Shown here in pieces: positions 7,502 through 15,317 of a stretch of DNA of 64,000 nt; the stretch's first letter is position 1; each line of letters opens with the position of its first letter. Position numbers and translations under genes: made by a program. The notes below the pieces were generated by a model. It did not search any database and was not told the DNA's origin. It saw only the letters and a program-made list of their open reading frames with translations. Location of the stretch: contig JANRKU010000080.1 in NCBI GenBank assembly GCA_033763335.1, forward strand, positions 1 through 64,000, read 5' to 3'. This DNA is from GCA-2794515 sp033763335 (GTDB lineage: Bacteria; Chloroflexota; Anaerolineae; Aggregatilineales; Phototrophicaceae).

Positions 7502-8290
7502 ATGACTAATAAAGTTCAGGCGGATGACCGCGTTAAACGATTGAACGCCAGTGATGATGAATATGAATACGAAGAAGTGACCGAAGCACGCGGATTTTCT
7601 GGCTGTGGATGGGGCTTGGTCGGTGTCGTCGGTTGTTTGGGGATTCCATTGGGTTTGATGATATTCATCTTCATCGGCGGAGCCAATATTATCGGCGGGA
7701 TTTTTAACGGTATTGGGCAAATTTTTAACCCACCGCCTCCTGTTTATACCACGGTATCACAAAAAGCTGTTTTAGAGAGTGTGCGTGAATTGTCTGATTT
7801 GACGACGGTTGAATTTAACTTTTCACAAAATATCACTTCTGAGCGTGAACTACCACCCATCCTGCAAGCCCTCTATTCCGATAGATTGGTGTATTTTGCA
7901 GTTGGGCGGATTCAAGCAGGGGTCAATTTGAGCGACCTCAAAGAAAATGATATTATCATCGAAGGCACAACCCTCACCATCATCTTACCAAAACCGCGTA
8001 TCGTAGATTGCTTCATTGATGAAGGGCAAAGCGGGGTTATTTCACGCGATACAGGCGTATTTGCCAGCCCTGCGCCCAATATTGAGAGCGAAGCTCGTAA
8101 AACCGCCCTCGTCCATTTCCGTGGGTTATCCATTGAAGACGGCATTTTGGTGCGTGCTAATGAAGAGGCACAAAAGACGATTCAGGCATTTTTGGATTTA
8201 TTGCCGATGGAAGGGGTAGAGACCGTCACCGTCATCACCCAAGAGGCAATCATCTCTGAACTCGTGTATCCATCAAGTTGTACCCCCTGA
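7502..8290 (+). CDS. DUF4230 membrane-anchored protein
   Basis: A protein of 262 residues. An acidic cytoplasmic N-terminus (about 1-35) is followed by a Gly-rich membrane helix (about 40-68). After it comes a DUF4230 domain (about 85-255), recognisable from the L-E-S-V-R-E-L-S-D-L-T-T-V-E stretch, VGRIQAGVNLSDL and the IILPKPRIVD strand. Members are bacterial envelope proteins of unknown function. The ATG has AAGGG about 8 nt upstream; a GTG two codons earlier is less likely. It converges with the GT9 gene and the two coding regions overlap by 18 bp. Confidence 0.75.
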   Translation: MTNKVQADDRVKRLNASDDEYEYEEVTEARGFSGCGWGLVGVVGCLGIPLGLMIFIFIGGANIIGGIFNGIGQIFNPPPPVYTTVSQKAVLESVRELSDLTTVEFNFSQNITSERELPPILQALYSDRLVYFAVGRIQAGVNLSDLKENDIIIEGTTLTIILPKPRIVDCFIDEGQSGVISRDTGVFASPAPNIESEARKTALVHFRGLSIEDGILVRANEEAQKTIQAFLDLLPMEGVETVTVITQEAIISELVYPSSCTP

Positions 8291-9367
8291 TAAAAATGGC
8301 GCGATGGCACGGATGGCTTCGTCTATTCCAATCCCATCGCGCTCCCAATCCCATTCCTGCCCTATTTCTGCAACACCCCCAGTCGGCAAAACAATCGGTT
8401 TCCATAATGCCAACGCATTGGGCGTATAGGGTGCATAGCGTTTTGGCGATGAAGGACCCAATATCATCACCGTTTTTGTGCCTGTCGCCGCCACCATATG
8501 GGTTAATCCGGTATCGTTGCCAATATATGCCCATGCCGATTTGCCCACTGCTCCAATCTCCATCAGGCTTAATTTGCCCGTCAGGTCATGATAGGGGATG
8601 TGCAACTGCTCAATCACCGCATCTATAATCGGTCTATCGGTTTCTGCGCCGACAAAGACAATAGATACGCCATATGTCTCATGCAACCACTCGGCAAGGC
8701 GGGCAAAATGACGGGGTAGCCATCGCTTACTGCTCATCACCATCCCCGGATTTGCCCCACCTGCGGGATTAATGACGATATATGGCTCAGGAATATCTGC
8801 CAGAGTCGGCTCAATTTGTGCTTGGATAGGCGCAGGGATGGCAATATGGGTATAAATACCTTCTGTGGGAATGCCGATGGCACTCGCCAAGCGCAAATAA
8901 ATTGATGCTTCGTTGATTTCTTCGTTGGGATGAACAGGGACGCGCACCGTATGGGCAAACCCCCGCCCCAAACTATCCAACCCAACCCGATGCGGAATCC
9001 GCGCCAGCCATACGGCAAGTCCTAATAGTGGAGAACGGTCTGGGAGGAACGCCATGTCACATTTTTCGTGGCGTAATTGCCTAACCAAGCGCCACATCCC
9101 CTTAACCCCTTTGGCAGGATTGGCAGATTCGCCCACATCCACAAAGGCATTAATGGCGGGATTATCGGCTAATACCCCTCGTGACCATCGCCCCACCGCA
9201 AAAAGGATGCGTGCGTGTGGATAGGTGCGCCGAATCGCCTCTAGTAAGGGGGTAGCCATGACCACATCACCAATGCAACATGGTTTTAGGATGAGAATTG
9301 TGCGGGGATGCTGTGGCGGGGGTGATTGCCGAACTATCCCCCCCAATAGCCGATAGAGACGCGACAT
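8273..9367 (-). CDS. GT9-family glycosyltransferase (heptosyltransferase-like)
   Basis: A protein of 364 residues with the GT-B plan of family 9. The N-terminal domain begins RTILILKPCCIGDVVMATPLLEAI (about 22-45), the usual acceptor-side motif. The C-terminal domain has VINPAGGANPGM (about 198-209) and IGNDTGLTHMVAATGT (about 297-312), the nucleotide-sugar site. Classic members add heptose to lipopolysaccharide. In a Chloroflexota-like host the substrate is more likely another cell-surface glycan. It follows a 67-residue membrane-protein gene after 2 bp, which suggests an operon. Confidence 0.85.
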   Translation of the reverse strand: MSRLYRLLGGIVRQSPPPQHPRTILILKPCCIGDVVMATPLLEAIRRTYPHARILFAVGRWSRGVLADNPAINAFVDVGESANPAKGVKGMWRLVRQLRHEKCDMAFLPDRSPLLGLAVWLARIPHRVGLDSLGRGFAHTVRVPVHPNEEINEASIYLRLASAIGIPTEGIYTHIAIPAPIQAQIEPTLADIPEPYIVINPAGGANPGMVMSSKRWLPRHFARLAEWLHETYGVSIVFVGAETDRPIIDAVIEQLHIPYHDLTGKLSLMEIGAVGKSAWAYIGNDTGLTHMVAATGTKTVMILGPSSPKRYAPYTPNALALWKPIVLPTGGVAEIGQEWDWERDGIGIDEAIRAIAPFLSGGTT

Positions 9368-9369
9368 GA

Positions 9370-9573
9370 TTAGGGGGCTTCGGTTGGAAATGTGTCAAGT
9401 AAAACAGGGGTATTATTGAACTCGATAAAAGGAGTCGGCGTGGTGAGCGTATAATCAATGATAACAGGTTGATTGGAATTCGTTGTGATGACGACGGCAA
9501 TGATGATGACGACAAAGACCGCTACAAATAACCCGATAATTTGCCCTAGTGAGAGTGTGCGTAAAAATTCCAT
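9370..9573 (-). CDS. small single-pass membrane protein
   Basis: A protein of 67 residues with one strong membrane helix (about residues 11-30, GQIIGLFVAVFVVIIIAVVI) and a short Thr/Pro-rich outer tail. AGAGGG precedes the ATG at good spacing, and the stop is 2 bp before the GT9 gene, so the two are probably co-translated. No known family was recognised. It could anchor or assist the glycosyltransferase (inference). Confidence 0.6.
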   Translation of the reverse strand: MEFLRTLSLGQIIGLFVAVFVVIIIAVVITTNSNQPVIIDYTLTTPTPFIEFNNTPVLLDTFPTEAP

Positions 9574-9636
9574 GGTTAGCCCTCTTAAACTAAATCGCTG
9601 AATATCCCTATTTTAGCAAAGATAGTAAAAAATTAC

Positions 9637-9654
9637 TTAGCCAATAATGGCTAA
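9637..9654. promoter_or_regulatory. palindromic operator candidate before the LLM oxidoreductase gene
   Basis: TTAGCC-AATAAT-GGCTAA is a perfect inverted repeat over its 6-bp arms. A -10-like TACAAT lies at 9662-9667, so the palindrome would cover the -35 region. No regulator gene is adjacent. Confidence 0.45.
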
Positions 9655-9705
9655 ATATGTGTACAATATCGGGGTAAAAATATTTTTTATGAGGAGTGGA
9701 AAAAG

Positions 9706-10737
9706 ATGCGGTTAGGACTTAACTTAAATTATTCTGGTGCAAAAATGGAATTGCCAATGGATATTATCCATGAGGCAGACCGACTGGGCTATTATACGGT
9801 GTGGTCAGCAGAGGCATATGGCTCTGATGCGGTATCCCCTTTGGCATGGATTGGGGCATTGACCAAAAATATTCATCTTGGGACTGCGATTATGCAAATG
9901 CCCGGACGCACCCCCGCCAATACCGCTATGACCGCCATGACGCTTGACCAACTCTCTGGCGGGCGCATGTTGCTTGGGCTTGGATTAAGCGGACCGCAGG
10001 TAGTTGAAGGCTGGCATGGTGTCTCTTATGGCAAGCCACTGGTCAAAACACGGGAATATGTCGCCATTGTCCGTAAAATTTTTGAGCGCAAAGAACCCCT
10101 TGTCCATGAAGGCGAACATTATCGGATTCCCTACGCGGGTGAAGATGCCACAGGCTTGGGCAAGCCCCTCAAGAGCATTTTACATGGACGCGCCGATTTA
10201 CCCATCTATTTGGCATCCATCGGACCAAAAAATGTCACCCTAACCGCCGAAATTGCCGATGGTTGGTTGCCCATCTTCTTTTCGCCAAGTGCGTATGATG
10301 CGGCATATAAGCCATTTTTGGAAGAAGGGTTTCAATTGGCAGGAAATGGCAAGAGCATTGCTAATTTCGATATTTCGCCAACGGTGGCGGTGGTCGTGGA
10401 TGATGACCTGGAAACGGCATTTAACCAAGTAAAACCGATGTTGGCGCTGTATATTGGTGGGATGGGCGCACGGGGCAAAAATTTCTATTTTGACCTCGCC
10501 TGTCGGTATGGCTTTGAAGAAGCCGCCGTCAAAATTCAAGATTTATATTTGGCGGGGGATAAAGGTGAAGCGATGATGGCTGTCCCAGACGCATTGGTGG
10601 ATGAAGTAGCATTATGTGGCACCCGCGCCCGTATCAAAGACCGCTTGCAATTATGGAAAGATAGCCCCATCACCACTCTGAATATTCCCGCATTGGACAT
10701 AAATGTTGTCCGCATGATGGCGGAATTGGTTTTATAA
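9706..10737 (+). CDS. LLM-class F420-dependent oxidoreductase
   Basis: A protein of 343 residues with a luciferase-like TIM barrel. Typical segments are IIHEADRLGYYTVWSAEAYGSDA (about 20-43), LGTAIMQMPGRTPANTAMTAMTLDQLSGGRMLLGLG (about 65-100) and PIYLASIGPKNVTLTAEIADGW (about 164-185). Proteins with this pattern use reduced coenzyme F420 as hydride donor. An F420-ligase gene follows 85 bp downstream, which supports F420 over FMN. GAGGAG precedes the ATG by 8 nt. The substrate is unknown. Confidence 0.85.
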   Translation: MRLGLNLNYSGAKMELPMDIIHEADRLGYYTVWSAEAYGSDAVSPLAWIGALTKNIHLGTAIMQMPGRTPANTAMTAMTLDQLSGGRMLLGLGLSGPQVVEGWHGVSYGKPLVKTREYVAIVRKIFERKEPLVHEGEHYRIPYAGEDATGLGKPLKSILHGRADLPIYLASIGPKNVTLTAEIADGWLPIFFSPSAYDAAYKPFLEEGFQLAGNGKSIANFDISPTVAVVVDDDLETAFNQVKPMLALYIGGMGARGKNFYFDLACRYGFEEAAVKIQDLYLAGDKGEAMMAVPDALVDEVALCGTRARIKDRLQLWKDSPITTLNIPALDINVVRMMAELVL

Positions 10738-10761
10738 TCATAGGTATATATATCGTGTTTC

Positions 10762-10789
10762 GTAAGGGCGCAACATGTTGCGCCCTTAC
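10762..10789. repeat. 28-bp perfect palindrome, GCGCAACA core
   Basis: The half-site GTAAGGGCGCAACA is followed by its exact inverse. It lies between the two F420 genes, downstream of the first stop, and could also act as a hairpin in the transcript. Confidence 0.85.
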
Positions 10790-10822
10790 AGTTTACATTA
10801 GTCGTAATCTGGAGAAAAATTC

Positions 10823-11629
10823 GTGACCCAAAAATCGCTCATTGTTATCCCTGTTTCTGCACCTGTCCAACAAACCCAATTTGACCTCATGGACACCCTG
10901 ATTTCTGCCATATCCGCAGAAGGTGAACAGTTACAAACAGGGGATGTGGTCGCCATCAGTAGCAAATATGCCGCCATCAGTCAGGGACGGATTGTGGCGA
11001 TGGATGCGGTACAGGTTACTGCCCAAGCAGAAGAAATTGCGACCCGCTATCATATGAACCCGCACCTCACCCAATTGGTTATCCAAGAAGCAGACCATAT
11101 TTTTGGGGGAATCACCCACGAATTTAACGGCGTACAGGTGGGCTTTTTGCTCACGCATAAAAATGGCGTTATTTCGCCCAATGCGGGATTAGACCGTTCT
11201 AATATCCCCAGTGGGCAAGTGGTTTTATTGCCCAGTGAACCGTATGCGCTGGCAGAATCTATCCGTCAGGCGATTTATGCCCGTTTGGGGGTAAAAGTCG
11301 GGGTGATTTTAACCGATAGCTGGTTAATGCCCGGTCGCTGGGGGACAACAGGGGTGGCAATTTCGACAGCAGGCTTTCACCCCATCCAAGATGAACGCGG
11401 TAAGCCAGATTTATTTGGCAATCCCATGATGGTCACACAACGCGGTATCGCAGACCAAATTTGTGCCTGCGCCCAAATGGTCATGGGAGAAACAGCAGAA
11501 GCCCGCCCCATCGCCATCGTGCGTAACACAGGGGTTATCATGACCGATGACCATATTGATGTAGAAGATGTGGCAATCCCATGGGAAACCTGCATTTATG
11601 TGGGATCGCTGACCAAAGGGGCGCTATAA
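10823..11629 (+). CDS. cofE: coenzyme F420-0:L-glutamate ligase
   Basis: A protein of 268 residues of the CofE/FbiB-N family. CofE adds gamma-linked glutamates to F420-0 using GTP. Visible landmarks are GDVVAISSKYAAISQGRIV (about 40-58), PNAGLDRSNIPSG (about 119-131) and the DSWLMPGRWGTTGVAISTAG stretch (about 167-186), which corresponds to the D-T-F-G-R-P metal/GTP loop but with a changed sequence. The ligase is fused to nothing; FbiB's reductase half is absent. The GTG start has GGAG at 8 nt. Other F420 biosynthesis genes (cofC, cofD, cofG/H) are not in the window. Confidence 0.82.
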   Translation: MTQKSLIVIPVSAPVQQTQFDLMDTLISAISAEGEQLQTGDVVAISSKYAAISQGRIVAMDAVQVTAQAEEIATRYHMNPHLTQLVIQEADHIFGGITHEFNGVQVGFLLTHKNGVISPNAGLDRSNIPSGQVVLLPSEPYALAESIRQAIYARLGVKVGVILTDSWLMPGRWGTTGVAISTAGFHPIQDERGKPDLFGNPMMVTQRGIADQICACAQMVMGETAEARPIAIVRNTGVIMTDDHIDVEDVAIPWETCIYVGSLTKGAL

Positions 11630-11692
11630 CATCATTTATGGCAAAAGCATAAAACAGGTTGCGCCTTTACAAAAATTGCCTATTTTCGCTGT

Positions 11693-11720
11693 GTAGTGGC
11701 ATGATATATCATGCCACTAC
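11693..11720. repeat. 28-bp perfect palindrome, CATGATATATCATG core
   Basis: The half-site GTAGTGGCATGATA is followed by its exact inverse. The rim has changed from GTAGGG to GTAGTG with the matching change on the other arm (CACTAC). It lies in the 223-bp gap between cofE and the next gene, which otherwise shows nothing distinctive. Confidence 0.85.
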
Positions 11721-11852
11721 GAACAATGAATACCCTATCATAAAAAATAAAACACCCTCATTACTTCCCCATTACTTTGTACCCGTTTGCAACAGTCCTT
11801 AATTGGGTTAAAATAAAGCAAATTATTGATATTGAGAGAAAGTATTTGACTC

Positions 11853-13235
11853 ATGGCAGATAAATCGAATATTGCCTATCCCGATGTATTTGGATATATC
11901 ACCGATGCCGAGCGCATCACCGTTGGGGTGGTACAAGTTGCCCTCGCCACACGTCCACGAATCGTTCAGGCAGGCAGACAATTTGAGGTCATCCTCCTCA
12001 TGCAAAATGCCAGCGATTCCACCGCCGATATTACTGTCACCCTGCAATTGCCAGAAAAAGACCATGCAGGCAAAAAAGGGCGCTTTATCACAGGACAAGA
12101 TAGGCTAGTGGTTGGGCTTGGGGCGGCAGAAGTTGGTTATGCCGTGATGCCCATGTCCACCATGCCCGATTGTGCCATTGGCGAAAATTATATCATTGGC
12201 ATGGATATTTCGGTGAAGGTGAGCAATCCCAAAGCCAATCGTGTTCGCCCAAATAGTGGTGGGGCGCTGTTTAATCCACAAAAAGTTGCAGACGACGTTA
12301 AAACCAAAATCGAAGACCTGAAAAAACTCAAATTTTCCACCCAAAAACGGGGATTTTTACGTGGTACAGTTATTGAAACCCAAATTACAGTGATGGAAGG
12401 CAAACTCGCCAAACCACCGAGCTTTAATCCGCAATGGGTGACATTATGGACACTGGAAAATCAAGAAGATAACGACATCCTCCTCGAAAAATATGCCGAA
12501 ATCCTCAAATTGAAGGTGTTGCCCTCGCTCAAAAAAGAGGCACTCTATCCGCCAATTTTAGAAAAACTCAAAGAGACATTCCGCAAAGCAGGCTATCCCC
12601 TATCGCCCATTGAAGCCAGTTGTGCGGCACGCCTTATGACGCTCATCCTCGAATTTGCCCATCCCCATTCCAAACATGGTAGCATGACGGCAGGCGAATT
12701 TGATGTATCGGGCATGTTCAAAATGCGCGAAAAAGATAAAAAAGCCCGTGTATTAGAAACAAGCGAAATTGCTATCGCACTCCCCAAGTGGCTACAAGGC
12801 TATTTGCGGATTTTGGTGCAAGATGAGCGCATGGGCGGGGTTGCTCCCAAAGCGATTCCCCACTTTTTATTTGATGATTTGATGACCGATGCGTTGAGCT
12901 ATGCTTTCCGCCTTGTACAACGGGATAGCGGTGAAAATTTGGGTTCAGAAGAAGATATGAGCGAATTTGCCCAAGTTATCATCGAAAAACTCAAGACCAA
13001 AGGCGAGATGAATTTTAGCTATGCCTATTTGCCATTGGTATTGGGCGGGGTCATCGTCACCGACCAAGTGCTGATGCACACCGAAAAATTGGCAGATGTG
13101 ATGAAAGAAATGCGGACGATGGTCGAAGAACGCGAAAACGAGCGTGATGATGAATCTGAAGCCGTTTTCCGTATGGCAGAATTTGTCTTAGCGCAAACCC
13201 TCAAGAAATATGGCATGTTAGATAATCGGATATAG
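11853..13235 (+). CDS. conserved-looking cytoplasmic protein of unknown function
   Basis: A protein of 460 residues without signal peptide or membrane helix. Residues 18-125 read like a beta-sandwich (RPRIVQAGRQFEVILLMQNASDS...ITVTLQLPEK), similar in style to a CARDB/immunoglobulin-like module. The remainder is mainly helical, with a central TQKRGFLRGTVIETQI stretch and a charged C-terminal coiled region (EMRTMVEERENERDDESEA, about 420-440). I do not recognise the family. No strong Shine-Dalgarno sequence is seen; GAGAAAG lies about 13 nt upstream. It is followed by a repeat element, not by a linked gene. Confidence 0.55.
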   Translation: MADKSNIAYPDVFGYITDAERITVGVVQVALATRPRIVQAGRQFEVILLMQNASDSTADITVTLQLPEKDHAGKKGRFITGQDRLVVGLGAAEVGYAVMPMSTMPDCAIGENYIIGMDISVKVSNPKANRVRPNSGGALFNPQKVADDVKTKIEDLKKLKFSTQKRGFLRGTVIETQITVMEGKLAKPPSFNPQWVTLWTLENQEDNDILLEKYAEILKLKVLPSLKKEALYPPILEKLKETFRKAGYPLSPIEASCAARLMTLILEFAHPHSKHGSMTAGEFDVSGMFKMREKDKKARVLETSEIAIALPKWLQGYLRILVQDERMGGVAPKAIPHFLFDDLMTDALSYAFRLVQRDSGENLGSEEDMSEFAQVIIEKLKTKGEMNFSYAYLPLVLGGVIVTDQVLMHTEKLADVMKEMRTMVEERENERDDESEAVFRMAEFVLAQTLKKYGMLDNRI

Positions 13236-13282
13236 GGCAACTTTGCTCTGTAAATAACAACTTAACGATAAAATAACTGTTT

Positions 13283-13393
13283 TTACCTCACCCCCCTGCC
13301 CCCTCTCCAAATTGGAGAGGGGGAGAAAATCTGTTTTGAGTGTGGGTTTAAGTCCCCTCGCCAGACTGGAGAGGGGATTTAGGGGTGAGGTTA
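13283..13393. repeat. dual-hairpin repeat element (complete)
   Basis: The outer ends CCTCACCCC and GGGGTGAGG are inverted. Inside are two hairpins, CCCCTCTCC-AAATT-GGAGAGGGG and CCCTCGCC-AGACT-GGAGAGGGG, separated by GAGAAAA and a short spacer. Together with non-repeat sequence it fills the gap between 13236 and the sulfatase start at 13543. Confidence 0.75.
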
Positions 13394-13542
13394 ATTTCTT
13401 AATTTGCCCTATATGGCAGAACTAATTGGTTGCCCATCCCCCCAAAAAACCGCAATCAACTAGACAAATTCTCTTTTCACATCATACACTTGATGCTATG
13501 CTAAGGATTGCGAAAAATGTTGGATATAACCGAAAGACCCTC

Positions 13543-15090
13543 ATGCCAAATCAATCACCCGATATTTTACTCATCATTCTGGATACACTACGCCGTGACC
13601 GCGTATCGGCGTATGGTGGCACACAGACCACCACACCCTTTTTGGATGCCTTCGCAGAAGGCGCAACCCTATTTGAACGGGCAATAGCTCCCGCCCAATG
13701 GACAGTTCCGTCTCATGCCTCGATGTTCACGGGCGTTTATCCCAGCACCCATCAGGTCACACAAGCCAATCATCGGCTTTCTGGTAGTTACCCCACCCTT
13801 GCAGAAATTTTGCAAGTCGGTGGCTATAAGACCGTTGGGTTTTGCAATAATCCCCTTGTCGGTGTTTTGGATACAGGACTTACACGCGGATTTGATGAAT
13901 TTTATAATTATGCTGGTGCGGCAGTCAATCGTCCGCAAGATGTTACTAAAAGCCGTGTACGGCAAACCGTCTCGCGCACATGGGGCAAATTTGCCACCCG
14001 TGTGAGCAATACCTTCGCCCATTCCGACTTTTTATTCCGCACCTCATTGCACCCACTCCTCACACCCATCTGGACACGCAGTATTCACTATAAAGGACAC
14101 ACCCAAAATTCTGTAGATGACCTCATCGGTTATTTGCAAGCCCAACATGCCGATAAAGAACGCAAACCCCTCTTCACCTTTTTGAATTTGATGGGCGCAC
14201 ATACCCCCTATCGTCCCCCAAGCGATGCCATTAAACAAGTTGCACGCGATATTTGGGATGACAAGCAAGCCTACGCCTTTATGCGTGATTTTAATGCCGA
14301 TGCCGCCCGTTGGGCATCACCTGTATCTGACCCACTCAGCGCCTTTGAGCAAGCTGTCTTAGACGGATTTTATACCGCCGAAGTCGCTCATCAAGATGCC
14401 CATGTGGGGCGTTTATTGCGCTATTTAGAAGATTCTGGGATGTTGGATAACACAACGGTCATCATCGCCGCTGACCACGGCGAAGGACATGGCGACCATT
14501 TATTTTTTGGACATAGTTTTGTCGTCTATCAAGAATTGGTGCATGTCCCCCTCATCATCCGCGCCCCCAATATGCCTGTCAAACGGGTGACGACACCCCT
14601 CAGCACACGGCGCATTTTCCATACCATTTTGGAACAAGCCAATATTATGCCACCACTAGCAGAAGATGACCCCAATGGAGATATTCAGGGTCTATCGTTG
14701 GCGCGTGCGACCACTGGCATAAAAGATAGTGAAGGGGGGATGGCATTTGCAGAGGCATTCCCGCCAAATACGTTATTGAATGTCATCAAACACCGCAATC
14801 CTGCCCATGTTGAGCATTTTCGCTTGCAATTGGTCAGGCGCGGGGCGTATCATGCCGACCATAAATTAGCCACTGTTGGCGATTCGGTTGAGGGGGTGTT
14901 TAATATTGCCCAAGACCCCGCCGAAATGCACAATGTCGCCGATGAAAACCCCATCATCACGCAACAACTCCACGCCAATTTGACTAAATTTGTGCGCCAA
15001 TCAGAATCGCGTCGTGCCGATGTGCCACAATTTGGGCGCGAGGATGAAGCCGTTTTAGAGAATTTGCGGGCATTGGGGTATATCGAATAA
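13543..15090 (+). CDS. sulfatase-family phospho/sulfohydrolase
   Basis: A protein of about 515 residues of the alkaline-phosphatase superfamily. The N-terminus DILLIILDTLRRDRVSAYGG (about 6-25) holds the first metal Asp. AADHGEGHGDH (about 309-319) holds the later metal ligands. The nucleophile region reads WTVPSHASM (about 51-59), with Thr where sulfatases have the Cys or Ser that becomes formylglycine. A direct Thr nucleophile, as in phosphotransferases, is therefore likely. No signal peptide is visible with this start. Longer starts at 13426 and 13498 lack ribosome-binding sites. Confidence 0.75.
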   Translation: MPNQSPDILLIILDTLRRDRVSAYGGTQTTTPFLDAFAEGATLFERAIAPAQWTVPSHASMFTGVYPSTHQVTQANHRLSGSYPTLAEILQVGGYKTVGFCNNPLVGVLDTGLTRGFDEFYNYAGAAVNRPQDVTKSRVRQTVSRTWGKFATRVSNTFAHSDFLFRTSLHPLLTPIWTRSIHYKGHTQNSVDDLIGYLQAQHADKERKPLFTFLNLMGAHTPYRPPSDAIKQVARDIWDDKQAYAFMRDFNADAARWASPVSDPLSAFEQAVLDGFYTAEVAHQDAHVGRLLRYLEDSGMLDNTTVIIAADHGEGHGDHLFFGHSFVVYQELVHVPLIIRAPNMPVKRVTTPLSTRRIFHTILEQANIMPPLAEDDPNGDIQGLSLARATTGIKDSEGGMAFAEAFPPNTLLNVIKHRNPAHVEHFRLQLVRRGAYHADHKLATVGDSVEGVFNIAQDPAEMHNVADENPIITQQLHANLTKFVRQSESRRADVPQFGREDEAVLENLRALGYIE

Positions 15091-15125
15091 ACAACCCTCA
15101 CCTATGGGGGCATATTAAGAAACCA

Positions 15126-15256
15126 ACCTCACCCCTAAATCCCCTCTCCAGTCTGGCGAGGGGAAAAGGACATGATATATCATGTCCCTACAACCCACCT
15201 ACAAAATGATTTTCGCCCCCTCTCCAAATTGGAGAGGGGGCGGGGGGGGTGAGGTA
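15126..15256. repeat. dual-hairpin repeat element with a palindrome inserted in its middle
   Basis: Ends CCTCACCCCTAAATCCCC and GGGGTGAGG. The two hairpins are CCCCTCTCC-AGTCT-GGCGAGGGG and CCCCCTCTCC-AAATT-GGAGAGGGGG. The palindrome 15168-15187 sits between them. It occupies most of the 227-bp gap between the sulfatase gene and the GT-C gene. Confidence 0.75.
15168..15187. repeat. palindromic repeat, CATGATATATCATG core
   Basis: GGACATGATA followed by its exact inverse; CCTAC continues on the right rim but the left rim is AAAA. Confidence 0.75.
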
Positions 15257-15317
15257 AAATCGCAATTTTGCCGTTAAGTTGCTACTCATGGGGTGCAATC
15301 AAGAAAAGGCATTTATC

